This document shows positions 19,865-27,386 of a stretch of 64,000 bases of DNA, one piece after another; the first letter of the stretch is position 1; each line of letters starts with the position of its first letter. Origin of the DNA: Hyphomicrobiales bacterium (GTDB taxonomy: Bacteria; Pseudomonadota; Alphaproteobacteria; Rhizobiales; OSC116); the NCBI GenBank assembly GCA_013214705.1, contig JABSRZ010000009.1, forward strand, positions 62,001-126,000. Reading direction: 5' to 3'. Under the pieces are notes generated by a model. That model saw nothing but the letters and a program-made list of their open reading frames with translations. It did no database searches and was not told the origin of the DNA. A program made the position numbers and the translations under genes.

Positions 19865-19879
19865 TTAACTATTTGTTAA
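19865..19879. promoter_or_regulatory. CtrA-type box 1 in oriC region
   Basis: TTAACTATTTGTTAA is an exact TTAA-N7-TTAA, the binding pattern of the cell-cycle regulator CtrA. CtrA represses replication when bound at the Caulobacter origin. Confidence 0.6.
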
Positions 19880-19895
19880 TAAATTGGCGGAAACC

Positions 19896-19911
19896 TTAAC
19901 AAAAAGTTAAC
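19896..19911. promoter_or_regulatory. CtrA-type box 2 in oriC region
   Basis: TTAACAAAAAGTTAAC is an exact TTAA-N7-TTAAC match. Its centre lies 31 bp from that of box 1, about three helical turns, so both would face the same side of the DNA. It is also palindromic. Confidence 0.65.
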
Positions 19912-20133
19912 AAGACATTTATTTAAAAATATATTAACTATGTTGATAAAGCCGGTAAAAAAACTTATAATTTTATTAAGTCTTATCCACTCCAATTAAC
20001 AGTCAATTTATCCAATTTTATACAAATGTGGAAAAGATTGCATAAATAAAGCTACACTTGGATAACATCAGGTCTCGAATCATTTTATCCCATTTCATCC
20101 ACAAGCAATCCCATTTTGTAAACAGGCGGCAAT

Positions 20134-20739
20134 ATGATTGATAACCAGAAATTGGATTTAATCTTAGCGTCAAACAGCCAAGGCCGCAAAGCCTTGCTAA
20201 CCGGGGCTGATATTAAGTTTAAAGCCCATGCCGCTAACATAGATGAAGCCATAATCAAAACCAGAAATCAATCATTAGGCTTTCCGCCCGCCCAAACCGC
20301 GCAAGATTTGGCCGATGCCAAAGCTTTATTTGTTTCAAAGCAATATCCCAGCAAATTGACCTTAGGCAGCGATCAGGTCTGTCATTTAAACGGCGACATC
20401 ATTGACAAACCCGGCTCGACCGACAGATTATTTGCTCATATTGAAAAGCTAAACGGCAAAACTCATATTTTAACTTCGGCCATCAGCATTGCCCAAAATG
20501 GCAAAATTATTTTCAGATATAGTGATGATGCCCATCTCACCATGTATAATTTATCGGCAGACGAGATCAAAAATTATGTCAATCGGGCTTCCGAGCAAGT
20601 GGTGAATGCCGCGGGCGGCTATCATTTAGAAGCTATTGGCGTGCAGTTGTTTAAGAACATTGACGGCAGTTATTTTACCATATTGGGGTTGCCTCTATTG
20701 CCGTTAATTGAGTTTTTAAGAGGTTCAAAGGCAAATTAA
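20134..20739 (+). CDS. maf: Maf-family nucleoside triphosphate pyrophosphatase
   Basis: A 201-residue Maf/Ham1-fold protein that hydrolyses non-canonical or modified NTPs. It has the N-terminal LILASNSQGRKALL, where family members usually have an ASxSPRR-type motif, and the LTLGSDQVCHLNG segment with the catalytic Asp. AAGGYHLEAIGVQLFKNIDGSYFTILGLPLLPL is the conserved C-terminal block. It is the first gene to the right of the candidate origin. Its stop overlaps the aroE start (TAATG). Confidence 0.9.
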   Translation: MIDNQKLDLILASNSQGRKALLTGADIKFKAHAANIDEAIIKTRNQSLGFPPAQTAQDLADAKALFVSKQYPSKLTLGSDQVCHLNGDIIDKPGSTDRLFAHIEKLNGKTHILTSAISIAQNGKIIFRYSDDAHLTMYNLSADEIKNYVNRASEQVVNAAGGYHLEAIGVQLFKNIDGSYFTILGLPLLPLIEFLRGSKAN

Positions 20740-21560
20740 TGCAGCAATTATATGTAATCGGCTGGCCAATTGGCCATTCAAAATCGCCAATAATCCACAA
20801 TCATTGGATAAAAAAATATGGCTTAGATGCCAATTATGCGCAAAAAGCCATTGCCCCGCAAGATATCGCCAAGTTTATTTCAGGCCTGACGCCGCAAAAT
20901 TGTTGGGGCTTCAACATCACCATTCCGCACAAACAAGCGGTGTTTGCCAACATTAATAACCGCCAGAATTTGGCCAAAATATTGGGCGCAACCAATACAA
21001 TATCATGGCAAGATAATCAATTATATGCAAGTAATACAGATGGTTATGGGTTTAACACAAACCTATCTGAACTTAGTGATTGGTCGGCGGTTGACCAGCC
21101 GGTCATCATTTATGGGGCAGGCGGCGCTGCCCGTGCCATTTTGCAATCTATGCAAGATGCTGGCGCAAAACACCTATATATATATAACCGCACCACCGCC
21201 CGCGCCGAAAAATTGCTTGCAGATTTAAAAATCGAGGCTAATATTTTGAACAATAAGGCTGAATTGCAAGCGTGCTTGGCCACTGCCGGGTTGTTTATCA
21301 ACACCACCAGCTTAGGCATGAATGGCGAAACAGAGTTGGACATTGATTTATCTGCCATGCCAAAAACCGGCATCGTTAGCGACATTGTTTATACGCCGTT
21401 GCAAACTGGCCTGTTAAAACAAGCCGAGCTGCAAGGCCTGGTGAGCGTCGATGGTTTGGGCATGCTGTTACATCAGGCGGCCAAAGCTTTTGAAATTTGG
21501 TTTGGCATTTTGCCAAAGGTCGACCAACAATTGCGCGACCTGGTGCTAAATGATTCGTAA
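20739..21560 (+). CDS. aroE: Shikimate dehydrogenase
   Basis: A 273-residue NADP-dependent enzyme that reduces 3-dehydroshikimate to shikimate in the aromatic amino-acid pathway. It has the substrate motif GWPIGHSKSPIIHNHW, the catalytic Lys in FNITIPHKQAV, NTDGYGF, the nucleotide loop IYGAGGAARAIL, and NTTSLGMNG. The C-terminal GLGMLLHQAAKAFEIWFG is typical. It is translationally coupled to maf and followed 36 bp later by coaE. Confidence 0.96.
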   Translation: MQQLYVIGWPIGHSKSPIIHNHWIKKYGLDANYAQKAIAPQDIAKFISGLTPQNCWGFNITIPHKQAVFANINNRQNLAKILGATNTISWQDNQLYASNTDGYGFNTNLSELSDWSAVDQPVIIYGAGGAARAILQSMQDAGAKHLYIYNRTTARAEKLLADLKIEANILNNKAELQACLATAGLFINTTSLGMNGETELDIDLSAMPKTGIVSDIVYTPLQTGLLKQAELQGLVSVDGLGMLLHQAAKAFEIWFGILPKVDQQLRDLVLNDS

Positions 21561-21596
21561 TTACTGGCCTAGGCCCGAAACAGAAAGTGGTTCAGC

Positions 21597-22199
21597 ATGC
21601 TTAAAATTGGCCTGACAGGCTCTATCGGAATGGGCAAAACCACCACTGCAAATATGTTTGGTCAATTGGGTGCGCCCATTTTTGATGCCGATGAGATGGT
21701 GCATACGCTTTATCAAAAAGGCTATCAAGGTTTTGACATTATAAAAGAAATTTGTGCACCCGCCACCATGGGCGACAAGGTCGATAGAGACATACTTTCG
21801 GCATTTATTTTAAAAAACCCACATGCGCTGAATGCCATCGAAGCCGGGCTACACCCACTCATTCAAGCCATAGAAGACCAATTTTTTACCGATTCGCAAA
21901 ATTCTGGCGCCAATTATATTATATTTGTAATACCGCTATTATTTGAAACCAAAACCAGCGATAAAATGGATAAAATTATTGTGGTGACGGCAGATGAAGC
22001 CGACCAAAAACAACGGGTTATGGCTCGGGGTGGCATGTCTACCGAAAAATTTGATATGATCATTGCCAAACAATTGCCAGATGCCGAAAAACGCCAATTG
22101 GCCGATTATATTGTCGACACCAGTGACGGCATCGATGTGGCTAAACAGCAAGTTGAGCTTATCGACACCATCCTGTCGCAACTCGCGCAAACCGCATAA
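21597..22199 (+). CDS. coaE: Dephospho-CoA kinase
   Basis: A 200-residue P-loop kinase for the last step of CoA synthesis. The P-loop LTGSIGMGKTTTANMF opens the protein. FDADEMVHTLYQKG carries the Asp that acts on the 3'-OH, and the lid region includes RVMARGGMS. IIFVIPLLFETK and the final LADYIVDTSD block are family features. Co-oriented with aroE and dnaQ in the order seen in Rhodobacterales-like genomes. Confidence 0.95.
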   Translation: MLKIGLTGSIGMGKTTTANMFGQLGAPIFDADEMVHTLYQKGYQGFDIIKEICAPATMGDKVDRDILSAFILKNPHALNAIEAGLHPLIQAIEDQFFTDSQNSGANYIIFVIPLLFETKTSDKMDKIIVVTADEADQKQRVMARGGMSTEKFDMIIAKQLPDAEKRQLADYIVDTSDGIDVAKQQVELIDTILSQLAQTA

Positions 22200-22256
22200 A
22201 GTGATAAGCCCCTAACCTGATAATGTGACGGCGCACAAACCTCATAAAGTGAAAAT

Positions 22257-23000
22257 ATGGCCATAGACATCCCCGAAAGATCGATAGTTTTGGACACCGA
22301 AACCACAGGTTTTAAAACCAGTGAAGGCCACCGCTTGGTCGAGATTGGCTGCTTAGAATTGCACAATCTCATCCCGACTGGCAAAGAGTTTCATGTTTAT
22401 ATAAACCCCGAACGCGACATGCCAGACGGGGCGTTTAAAGTCCATGGCCTGAGCATCGAATTTTTATCCGATAAGCCGTTATTTGAACAAGTGGCAGAAG
22501 ATTTTTTAAAATTTTGCGGCGATGACGTATTGGTCATTCACAACGCCCCGTTTGACATGAGTTTTTTAAACTTTGAATTGCAAAAAATTGGCCGCAAGCG
22601 GATGCAACAAACCACGGTCAATGGCGGCATTATCGACACGTTAACCGTGGCGCGCCAACGCTACCCGACCGGGCCCAATTCTTTAGACGCGTTGTGCCGC
22701 CGGTTTAACATCGACAATAGCAACCGCACATTACATGGTGCGTTGTTAGATAGTGAATTGCTGGCCGAAGTTTATATGGAACTTATGGGTGGCCGGCAAA
22801 CCAGTTTTATGGGCGCTACCGGCAATCATATGTCAGCTAACGGCGGCTTGACGGGCGGGGCAATGGTGGCAGCCAAGCAAGCCCAGCGACCAAAAAAACT
22901 AGCTAGTCTTCTAACTGCCGATGAGCTGAGCGCGCATAAAAAATTTATTGATGATGAAATTGGCCAACAAGCCCTTTGGCATAAATTGGCCGACAAATAA
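22257..23000 (+). CDS. dnaQ: DNA polymerase III epsilon subunit (proofreading exonuclease)
   Basis: A 247-residue DEDDh exonuclease. ExoI is VLDTETTGF with the first two metal ligands, ExoII is VIHNAPFDMSFLNFEL, and ExoIII is HGALLDSELLAEVYMEL with the His-Asp pair. The C-terminal tail is variable in sequence and holds the polymerase-binding segment. A short GC stem follows the stop codon and ends the rightward run of four genes. Confidence 0.96.
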   Translation: MAIDIPERSIVLDTETTGFKTSEGHRLVEIGCLELHNLIPTGKEFHVYINPERDMPDGAFKVHGLSIEFLSDKPLFEQVAEDFLKFCGDDVLVIHNAPFDMSFLNFELQKIGRKRMQQTTVNGGIIDTLTVARQRYPTGPNSLDALCRRFNIDNSNRTLHGALLDSELLAEVYMELMGGRQTSFMGATGNHMSANGGLTGGAMVAAKQAQRPKKLASLLTADELSAHKKFIDDEIGQQALWHKLADK

Positions 23001-23025
23001 AAAACGCTGCCGAAGCAGCGCTTTA
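23001..23025. terminator. Terminator between dnaQ and secB
   Basis: CGCTGC-CGAA-GCAGCG forms a tight hairpin between convergent genes. Read leftward it is followed by TTTTTT, so it is a good terminator for secB. Read rightward the T-run is short (CTTT). Confidence 0.85.
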
Positions 23026-23048
23026 AATATTCTATAAAACCAGTTAGC

Positions 23049-23621
23049 TTATTGCTTGGTTTCTGATTCAACTTTAGCTTTTGCGGCTTCTTGAGCTTTA
23101 TGCTGGTCGACATTTGCCAACACACTATCGCGGTAAAGCTGGGTGAAATCGACCGGGTCGATCATCAGCGCAGGGAAACCACCATCACGCACAGAATCTG
23201 AAATGATGCGGCGCGCAAATGGGAATAAAATACGTGGGCATTCTATCATCACCATCGGGTGAATCGATTCTTTGGGTACATTTAAGATTTGGAACACGCC
23301 ACCAAAATACAATTCGGCACTAAATATAACCGTATCTTTGTCTTTTGCCGAAGCGTTAACCTGCAAAATAACTTCAAACTCAGTGTCTGTAAGCGGCTTG
23401 GCTTCGACATTAATAGTGATGTTAATTTTGCTATCTTTTTGCACTTCGCCAGACAGCGACATAGGTGCGTTGGGGTTTTCAAAAGAAAAATCCTTAATAT
23501 ATTGCACCAAAACACGAATGCTAGGCTCTACCGGCGCTTTATTTTCTTTTGAGTTTGCATTTGTGTTTGCAGCCGCGGCGTTAGTCGCTTGTTTCTTATT
23601 GGTTTCTTCAGCCATTATCAT
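23049..23621 (-). CDS. secB: Protein-export chaperone SecB
   Basis: A 190-residue chaperone that keeps preproteins unfolded for SecA. The core starts at IRVLVQYIKDFSFENPNAP, and LYFGGVFQILNV and LFPFARRIISDSVRDGGFPALMIDPVDFTQLY are its hallmark blocks. A low-complexity N-terminal extension rich in Ala, Asn and Lys and a charged C-terminal tail make it longer than the E. coli protein, as in other alphaproteobacteria. It converges with dnaQ. Confidence 0.97.
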   Translation of the reverse strand: MIMAEETNKKQATNAAAANTNANSKENKAPVEPSIRVLVQYIKDFSFENPNAPMSLSGEVQKDSKINITINVEAKPLTDTEFEVILQVNASAKDKDTVIFSAELYFGGVFQILNVPKESIHPMVMIECPRILFPFARRIISDSVRDGGFPALMIDPVDFTQLYRDSVLANVDQHKAQEAAKAKVESETKQ

Positions 23622-23729
23622 ACCTTATATTCGGCGTTAACTCCGCCATTTTATCCAAAAATCTGCGTTAAGTTAATATGTAAATCCACAAACAGCAAGC
23701 CAATTCTGTGGTTGTTGGTTTAACTATGG

Positions 23730-24254
23730 TTAACTTGTTGGCGGTTTTTTGTCTTTCGGCTCAGATTGCTTAACATCAATCTCAATTATGTCTTCGACCA
23801 CACTAAACTCACCTTCAATGTCATCTTCATTGGTACGGTTAAACTCATAATTTTGCTGGCTATGAAATTCAAAACTTGCGCCAGCTTTGTGGGTACGGGC
23901 GCGCTTAAACTGTTGGCCAATAAACTGCCCCAATGCCAACCTAACTTGCGGAATAAACAAGCTAAAACCAATAAAATCGGTAAAAAGTCCGGGGGTTAGC
24001 AACAATAGGCCAGCCACCACAATAAACGCACCATGTATTAAATCTTGCACCGGCATTTGGCCACTTTGCAATTGGCTTTGCACTTTCATAACTATGTTAA
24101 GCCCCTGCAAGCGCAACAAATAAGTGCCGATAACCGCGGTCACCACCACCACTGCCAGTGTGGCCAGCAAGCCAATGGCACCACCGACCTGAATAAACAA
24201 ACCAATTTCAATAACCGGCACGGCAATGAATATAAATAATAATAAAAGCGCCAT
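23730..24254 (-). CDS. fxsA: FxsA-family membrane protein
   Basis: A 174-residue inner-membrane protein with N-terminal hydrophobic spans (MALLLLFIFIAVPVIEIGLFIQVGG), the LLRLQGLNIVMKVQ amphipathic stretch, and the AFIVVAGLLLLTPGLFTDFIGFSLFIP pair of spans with the conserved PG-TD. The acidic tail is cytoplasmic. E. coli FxsA (YjeG) reduces F-plasmid exclusion of phage T7; its cellular role is unclear. The ATG at 24254 has GAGGA upstream and is preferred over a TTG five codons earlier. Confidence 0.88.
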   Translation of the reverse strand: MALLLLFIFIAVPVIEIGLFIQVGGAIGLLATLAVVVVTAVIGTYLLRLQGLNIVMKVQSQLQSGQMPVQDLIHGAFIVVAGLLLLTPGLFTDFIGFSLFIPQVRLALGQFIGQQFKRARTHKAGASFEFHSQQNYEFNRTNEDDIEGEFSVVEDIIEIDVKQSEPKDKKPPTS

Positions 24255-24429
24255 ATCTACGTTCCTCAAAGCTTATTGGTCAATTTTCTGTGAATTTGCT
24301 AAAATATTGTCTAAAAACCAGCAGAATATTTGATAATAATATATATAATGACTATATGTATATGAAATAAGCAAAAAACAAGACAGACTTTTACAAATTA
24401 AATCATCAGATTTATATAAGGATAATGAA
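24255..24429. promoter_or_regulatory. Divergent promoter region, fxsA / Tim44-like gene
   Basis: A 175-bp AT-rich gap with TATA-rich stretches around 24337-24360 that could serve promoters in either direction. I see no strong operator-like inverted repeat. Confidence 0.35.
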
Positions 24430-25161
24430 ATGAGCGGTTTTCTTAATATTATAGTGCCATTAGTGGCGATTTTTCTGGTTTATCGCTTGTTCACCACATT
24501 GGGCAAAAGTGGTGACGATAACCAAGATATGGATTCGAAAAATGACCAACAGTTTAATGGCCGTAAAAATATAAATTCAGCCGAAGACAATGTCATTCGG
24601 CTGCCAACCGCCGCTAAAAAACCACCGAGGAATAAGTCAAACCGGGCAGACCCAGTCGAAGTTTTAGCCAACGCGATGGACACAGAAAATTTTGCCAGTG
24701 CTGATGAAGTGGCCAAACAAGGCTTAAAAGACATTATCATGGCGCATCCGGAGTTTGATTATCGCGAATTTATGAATGGCGCCGAAGTGGCTTATGAGAT
24801 GATAAACCTTGGTTTTGCCCAAAATGACCGCGATATATTAAAAAGATTGCTCACCGAGGCGGTTTATGACAGCTTTGACGGGGTGATTACCGCACGTGAA
24901 GCGGCTGGCCACCGGGTGCATGCCCGCTTTGTTGGCTATGAACGCGTGCAGCTAAAAACCGCGATGTTAGATGGCCACACAGTGCGGTTAAGCGTGCATT
25001 TTGTCGGCAAATTGGTTTCATCGACCTATGACAAAAATGACAAACTTATTGACGGCGATGAAAAACATATTTTCAACACCAATGATGTGTGGACATTTGA
25101 GACCGACATGAATAATGAAAATGTATCATGGAAATTGGCCGCCACTGCAAAAGGTGAGTGA
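24430..25161 (+). CDS. Tim44/TimA-like membrane-anchored protein
   Basis: A 243-residue protein with one N-terminal membrane span (FLNIIVPLVAIFLVYRLFTTLG), a charged linker, and a C-terminal Tim44-like domain from about 80: FAQNDRDILKRLLTEAVYDSFDGVI and DVWTFETDMNNENVSWKLAAT. In mitochondria Tim44 links Hsp70 to the import channel; the alphaproteobacterial version is a related inner-membrane protein of uncertain function. It is usually encoded opposite fxsA/secB, as here. Related genomes often have mltA next, but here smr follows after 18 bp. Confidence 0.85.
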   Translation: MSGFLNIIVPLVAIFLVYRLFTTLGKSGDDNQDMDSKNDQQFNGRKNINSAEDNVIRLPTAAKKPPRNKSNRADPVEVLANAMDTENFASADEVAKQGLKDIIMAHPEFDYREFMNGAEVAYEMINLGFAQNDRDILKRLLTEAVYDSFDGVITAREAAGHRVHARFVGYERVQLKTAMLDGHTVRLSVHFVGKLVSSTYDKNDKLIDGDEKHIFNTNDVWTFETDMNNENVSWKLAATAKGE

Positions 25162-25179
25162 CAATTGTTGGCTTAGAAA

Positions 25180-25887
25180 ATGGCAAAATCGCGCAAATTA
25201 ACCGCAAATGAATTGTCACTTTGGAAAAAAGTGACCAAAGATGTGGATGATTTTAAACCCAACCGACTTATGCCAGGCGCCAATGCTATGCCCGGCACAA
25301 AGACCAGCCAAAATCATAAAGTTTCAGTTCGCAAAAAGCTCAAATCTACCACGTCGAATGTAAAGCCAGAAAAACCCTTCGAAATTGGCACATTGGCCAA
25401 ATTATTGCTTAAATATGACGCTTCGGCACGCCCCGTGCCCAGCAGAAAACCGCAAAAACCAGCTTATTATGCCCAATATAATTTAGCTGAAAAACCCCAA
25501 AACCAGCCATTAGAGCGCAATGTAAGGCAAAAATTACAGCGCGGCCGTGCCGATATTGATGCCCGGTTAGACCTACATGGTTCTAATCGGATCGAAGCCC
25601 AAGACCGATTGATGGGGTTTTTAAAATCGGCTTTTGGCCAAGGCCATAAAACCGTTATTGTGGTCACTGGCAAAGGCGATGGCTCGGTGAGTCGCCATAA
25701 TTTGCATAGTGCCGATTTTTATCAAATGCCTGAACATCGTGCGGTTCTACGCGGCTCAATTGGCGAGTGGCTAAATTCTGCCGAGGCCAGCCCCTATGTA
25801 ATAGGCTGGCAGCCGGCTCACCCAAAACATGGCGGCGGCGGCGCGGTTTATGTGCGCATTCGCAGCAAAGGCAAAAACCGAACATGA
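25180..25887 (+). CDS. Smr-domain protein
   Basis: A 235-residue protein with a basic, probably disordered N-terminal half and a C-terminal Smr domain. The domain starts with ARLDLHGSNRIEAQDRL (the LDxHG motif) and carries VVTGKGDGS, the counterpart of the TGKG loop. It ends GGGGAVYVRIRSK. Smr domains are associated with nucleic-acid nicking or ribosome-rescue activities; the cellular role of this type is not settled. Its stop overlaps the start of the XRE gene (ATGA). Confidence 0.88.
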   Translation: MAKSRKLTANELSLWKKVTKDVDDFKPNRLMPGANAMPGTKTSQNHKVSVRKKLKSTTSNVKPEKPFEIGTLAKLLLKYDASARPVPSRKPQKPAYYAQYNLAEKPQNQPLERNVRQKLQRGRADIDARLDLHGSNRIEAQDRLMGFLKSAFGQGHKTVIVVTGKGDGSVSRHNLHSADFYQMPEHRAVLRGSIGEWLNSAEASPYVIGWQPAHPKHGGGGAVYVRIRSKGKNRT

Positions 25888-26255
25888 CCCCATTTGGCCT
25901 AAAATTGCGCCAATTGCGCAGCCAACGCGGCATTAGCCAAAAACAAATGGCCAGCGATTTGAATGTATCGGCGGCTTATCTATCGGCGCTTGAACATGGC
26001 AAAAAAGGCGTGCCCTCATGGCAAATGCTGCAACGCATCATCCATTATTTTAATATAATTTGGGATGAAGCCGAGGAATTGGTGGGCATAGCCGGCCTGT
26101 CACGCACCAAAACCACTATAAATACCATAGGTTTAACCACCAAAGCTAATATTGTTGCCAATCGTATCGCCGCAGAAATTCACCAGCTAAATGATGATGC
26201 GCTGGGCAAAATACTGACAATATTAGACGATCAATCCAGCAAAAACGAGCCTTAG
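25884..26255 (+). CDS. XRE-family helix-turn-helix regulator
   Basis: A 123-residue regulator. The start at 25884 overlaps the smr stop and gives MTPFGLKLRQLRSQRG; a longer upstream frame only shadows smr. The HTH is ISQKQMASDLNVSAAYLSALEHGKKGVPSW, close to the regulators found after smr in Rhodobacterales-like genomes. The C-terminal part (TKANIVANRIAAEIHQLNDDALGKILTIL) is helical and likely dimerises. A direct repeat GACACTTGGTTT lies just downstream at 26269 and 26291; it could be an operator for this protein or the next gene. Confidence 0.85.
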   Translation: MTPFGLKLRQLRSQRGISQKQMASDLNVSAAYLSALEHGKKGVPSWQMLQRIIHYFNIIWDEAEELVGIAGLSRTKTTINTIGLTTKANIVANRIAAEIHQLNDDALGKILTILDDQSSKNEP

Positions 26256-26268
26256 ATTTGCCGATAAA

Positions 26269-26302
26269 GACACTTGGTTTCTTCAATAATGACACTTGGT
26301 TT
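26269..26302. repeat. Direct repeat GACACTTGGTTT
   Basis: Two identical 12-bp copies start at 26269 and 26291, 22 bp apart (two helical turns), upstream of the DUF805 gene. The spacing suits a tandem operator. Confidence 0.5.
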
Positions 26303-26358
26303 AGCCCCTTGATTATTGTCCCAACAACTCCCATACTCACTAACATAGGGAGATAATT

Positions 26359-26895
26359 ATGAACAAAGACGATTTTTTTGGCGCCATTAAAATATGCATG
26401 AGCAAATACTTAAACTTGAATGGCCGCGCCAGCCGCAGCGAATACTGGTATTTTTTTCTATTCACATTTTTATTAACCGGGGTTTTAAACGGCTTTGGTA
26501 GTGGAGGTGGCACAGCCATTGGCAGTTTTGCCAGCCTGGTTCTGTTTTTGCCATCATTAATGGTGGCCATCCGCCGCATGCATGACATTAATCGGTCTGG
26601 TTATTGGTTGTTGTGGGTGCTGTTACCGGTTGTTGGCTGGATTTATGTGATTTACAACTTAGCTCAACCCGGCACAGTCGGCGAGAATGACTATGGCAGC
26701 CCATCGGATGATTTCGCACCAACAGGTCATGGCTCAAATGATGACATCTCGTTGCATTACGAGGATTTACCCCAAACTGAAGCGGCTGCTGATGCTGCCG
26801 ATGAACCACAAACAACAGACCGATATGGCCGTGAGATAAAAGATGATGGCTCCAAGCCAAAAGGCAAAGGTAAATCTGACTTTTTGAAGGGGTGA
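26359..26895 (+). CDS. DUF805 membrane protein
   Basis: A 178-residue protein whose first 115 residues match DUF805 (YhaH-like). It has YLNLNGRASRSEYWYFFLF, then three membrane spans separated by IRRMHDINRSGYWLL, and NLAQPGTVGENDYG. The hydrophilic tail is low in complexity and rich in Asp, Ala and Lys. The function of the family is unknown. It starts after GGGAGATAATT. A palindromic element begins within about 7 bp of its stop codon. Confidence 0.88.
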   Translation: MNKDDFFGAIKICMSKYLNLNGRASRSEYWYFFLFTFLLTGVLNGFGSGGGTAIGSFASLVLFLPSLMVAIRRMHDINRSGYWLLWVLLPVVGWIYVIYNLAQPGTVGENDYGSPSDDFAPTGHGSNDDISLHYEDLPQTEAAADAADEPQTTDRYGREIKDDGSKPKGKGKSDFLKG

Positions 26896-26901
26896 GCTGC
26901 A

Positions 26902-27349
26902 CATTCAGAATTTCCATCTGCCACCCATATCCACACAACGTGCCACTCAGTGAGCGCGAAAGCGGCCGTTCGAAGCCGCTGCCAGCGAACGCGCGGAGGC
27001 TAGCGAGGCCACGCCGAGCGCACGCAAGTGTCAACAGAGAGGCTTAAGCCGAACGTATAAATGGGAGTACCTGTAAAGTCGGCAGGAGTGCTAACTTTCT
27101 ATGTCTTAACAACATCAAACGCCGGCTCAGCACCTGAAACTCCTGCGCAAAATTTCAACATCATAACTTTTCAGCAAATTCAGGGTAGCGCTCCTGCCAT
27201 CACTGGGGTGCTTGCATTTATACGTTCGCTACGCTCACTGTTGGCACTTGCGTGCGTTCGCTGCGCTCTCTAGCCTCCGCGCGTTAGACGGCAGCGGCTT
27301 CGAACGGCCGCTTTCGCGCTCACGGGATGGCACGTTGTGTGGATGCGGT
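26902..27349. repeat. Palindromic element, complete (copy B)
   Basis: A complete element between convergent genes. The left arm starts ATTCAGAATTTCCATCTGCC, ATCCACACAACGTGCC, CGTTCGAAGCCGCTGCC, GCGCGGAGGCTAG. Slot hairpin 1 is GGCCACGCC and slot hairpin 2 GGCTTAAGCC. GAACGTATAAATG and the tag GTACCTGTAAAGTCGGC lead into a forward core of about 100 bp. The right arm carries a different tag (ATCACTGGGGTGC) and different slot hairpins (GCTACGC and GCTGCGC). Left and right halves thus seem to come from different sources. Confidence 0.88.
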
Positions 27350-27386
27350 GATTTAAGTAAATTTATAATATAAATTTACTTAAATC
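27350..27386. repeat. Perfect 18-bp inverted repeat across the hslU stop codon
   Basis: GATTTAAGTAAATTTATA at 27350-27367 is exactly repeated in inverse at 27369-27386 around one base. The right half encodes the last codons of hslU and the left half lies just past its stop. It can form a long AT-rich hairpin in the hslU mRNA end and abuts palindromic element B. Confidence 0.9.

Larger units (their letters stand above)
19705..20133. other. Candidate chromosomal replication origin (oriC)
   Basis: This 429-bp gap next to hemE is very AT-rich and has no ORF. Motifs close to the DnaA box TTATCCACA occur at 19983-19991 (8/9), 20027-20035 on the minus strand (8/9), 20095-20103 (8/9), and at 20008-20016 and 20057-20065 (7/9). 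Two exact CtrA-type TTAA-N7-TTAA motifs lie at 19865-19879 and 19896-19910, with a near match (N8) at 19763-19778. GANTC sites occur at 19769 and 20077. Genes on both sides are transcribed away from it, and parAB/parS lie within 9 kb. The layout matches the hemE-linked origins of Caulobacter and Rickettsia. Confidence 0.8.

Noticed and set aside
23702-23735. TTTAACTATGGTTAAC as a CtrA box before fxsA end
   Set aside because: Spacing between TTAA halves is six, not seven, and it lies at a gene 3' end.
25767-25883. Longer start for the XRE gene after smr
   Set aside because: The extra residues only read smr in another frame; the ATGA overlap at 25884 gives the family-typical N-terminus.
27080-27100. 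GAGTGCTAA and TTAGCACTC sequences resembling CIRCE half-sites in element cores (also near 50430)
   Set aside because: CIRCE needs both halves separated by nine bases. No copy has the matching half at that distance, and the motif is part of the repeat.
27061-27273. Small ORF starting right after GAACGTATAA in element copies (MQTSRA.. or MGVPVKSAG..), also near 10038, 46291 and 57385
   Set aside because: The same start and partly similar peptides recur, but frame and length are not kept: copies D and E hit stops within 10-20 codons in the equivalent position. The similarity follows from shared DNA, so these are probably not proteins.
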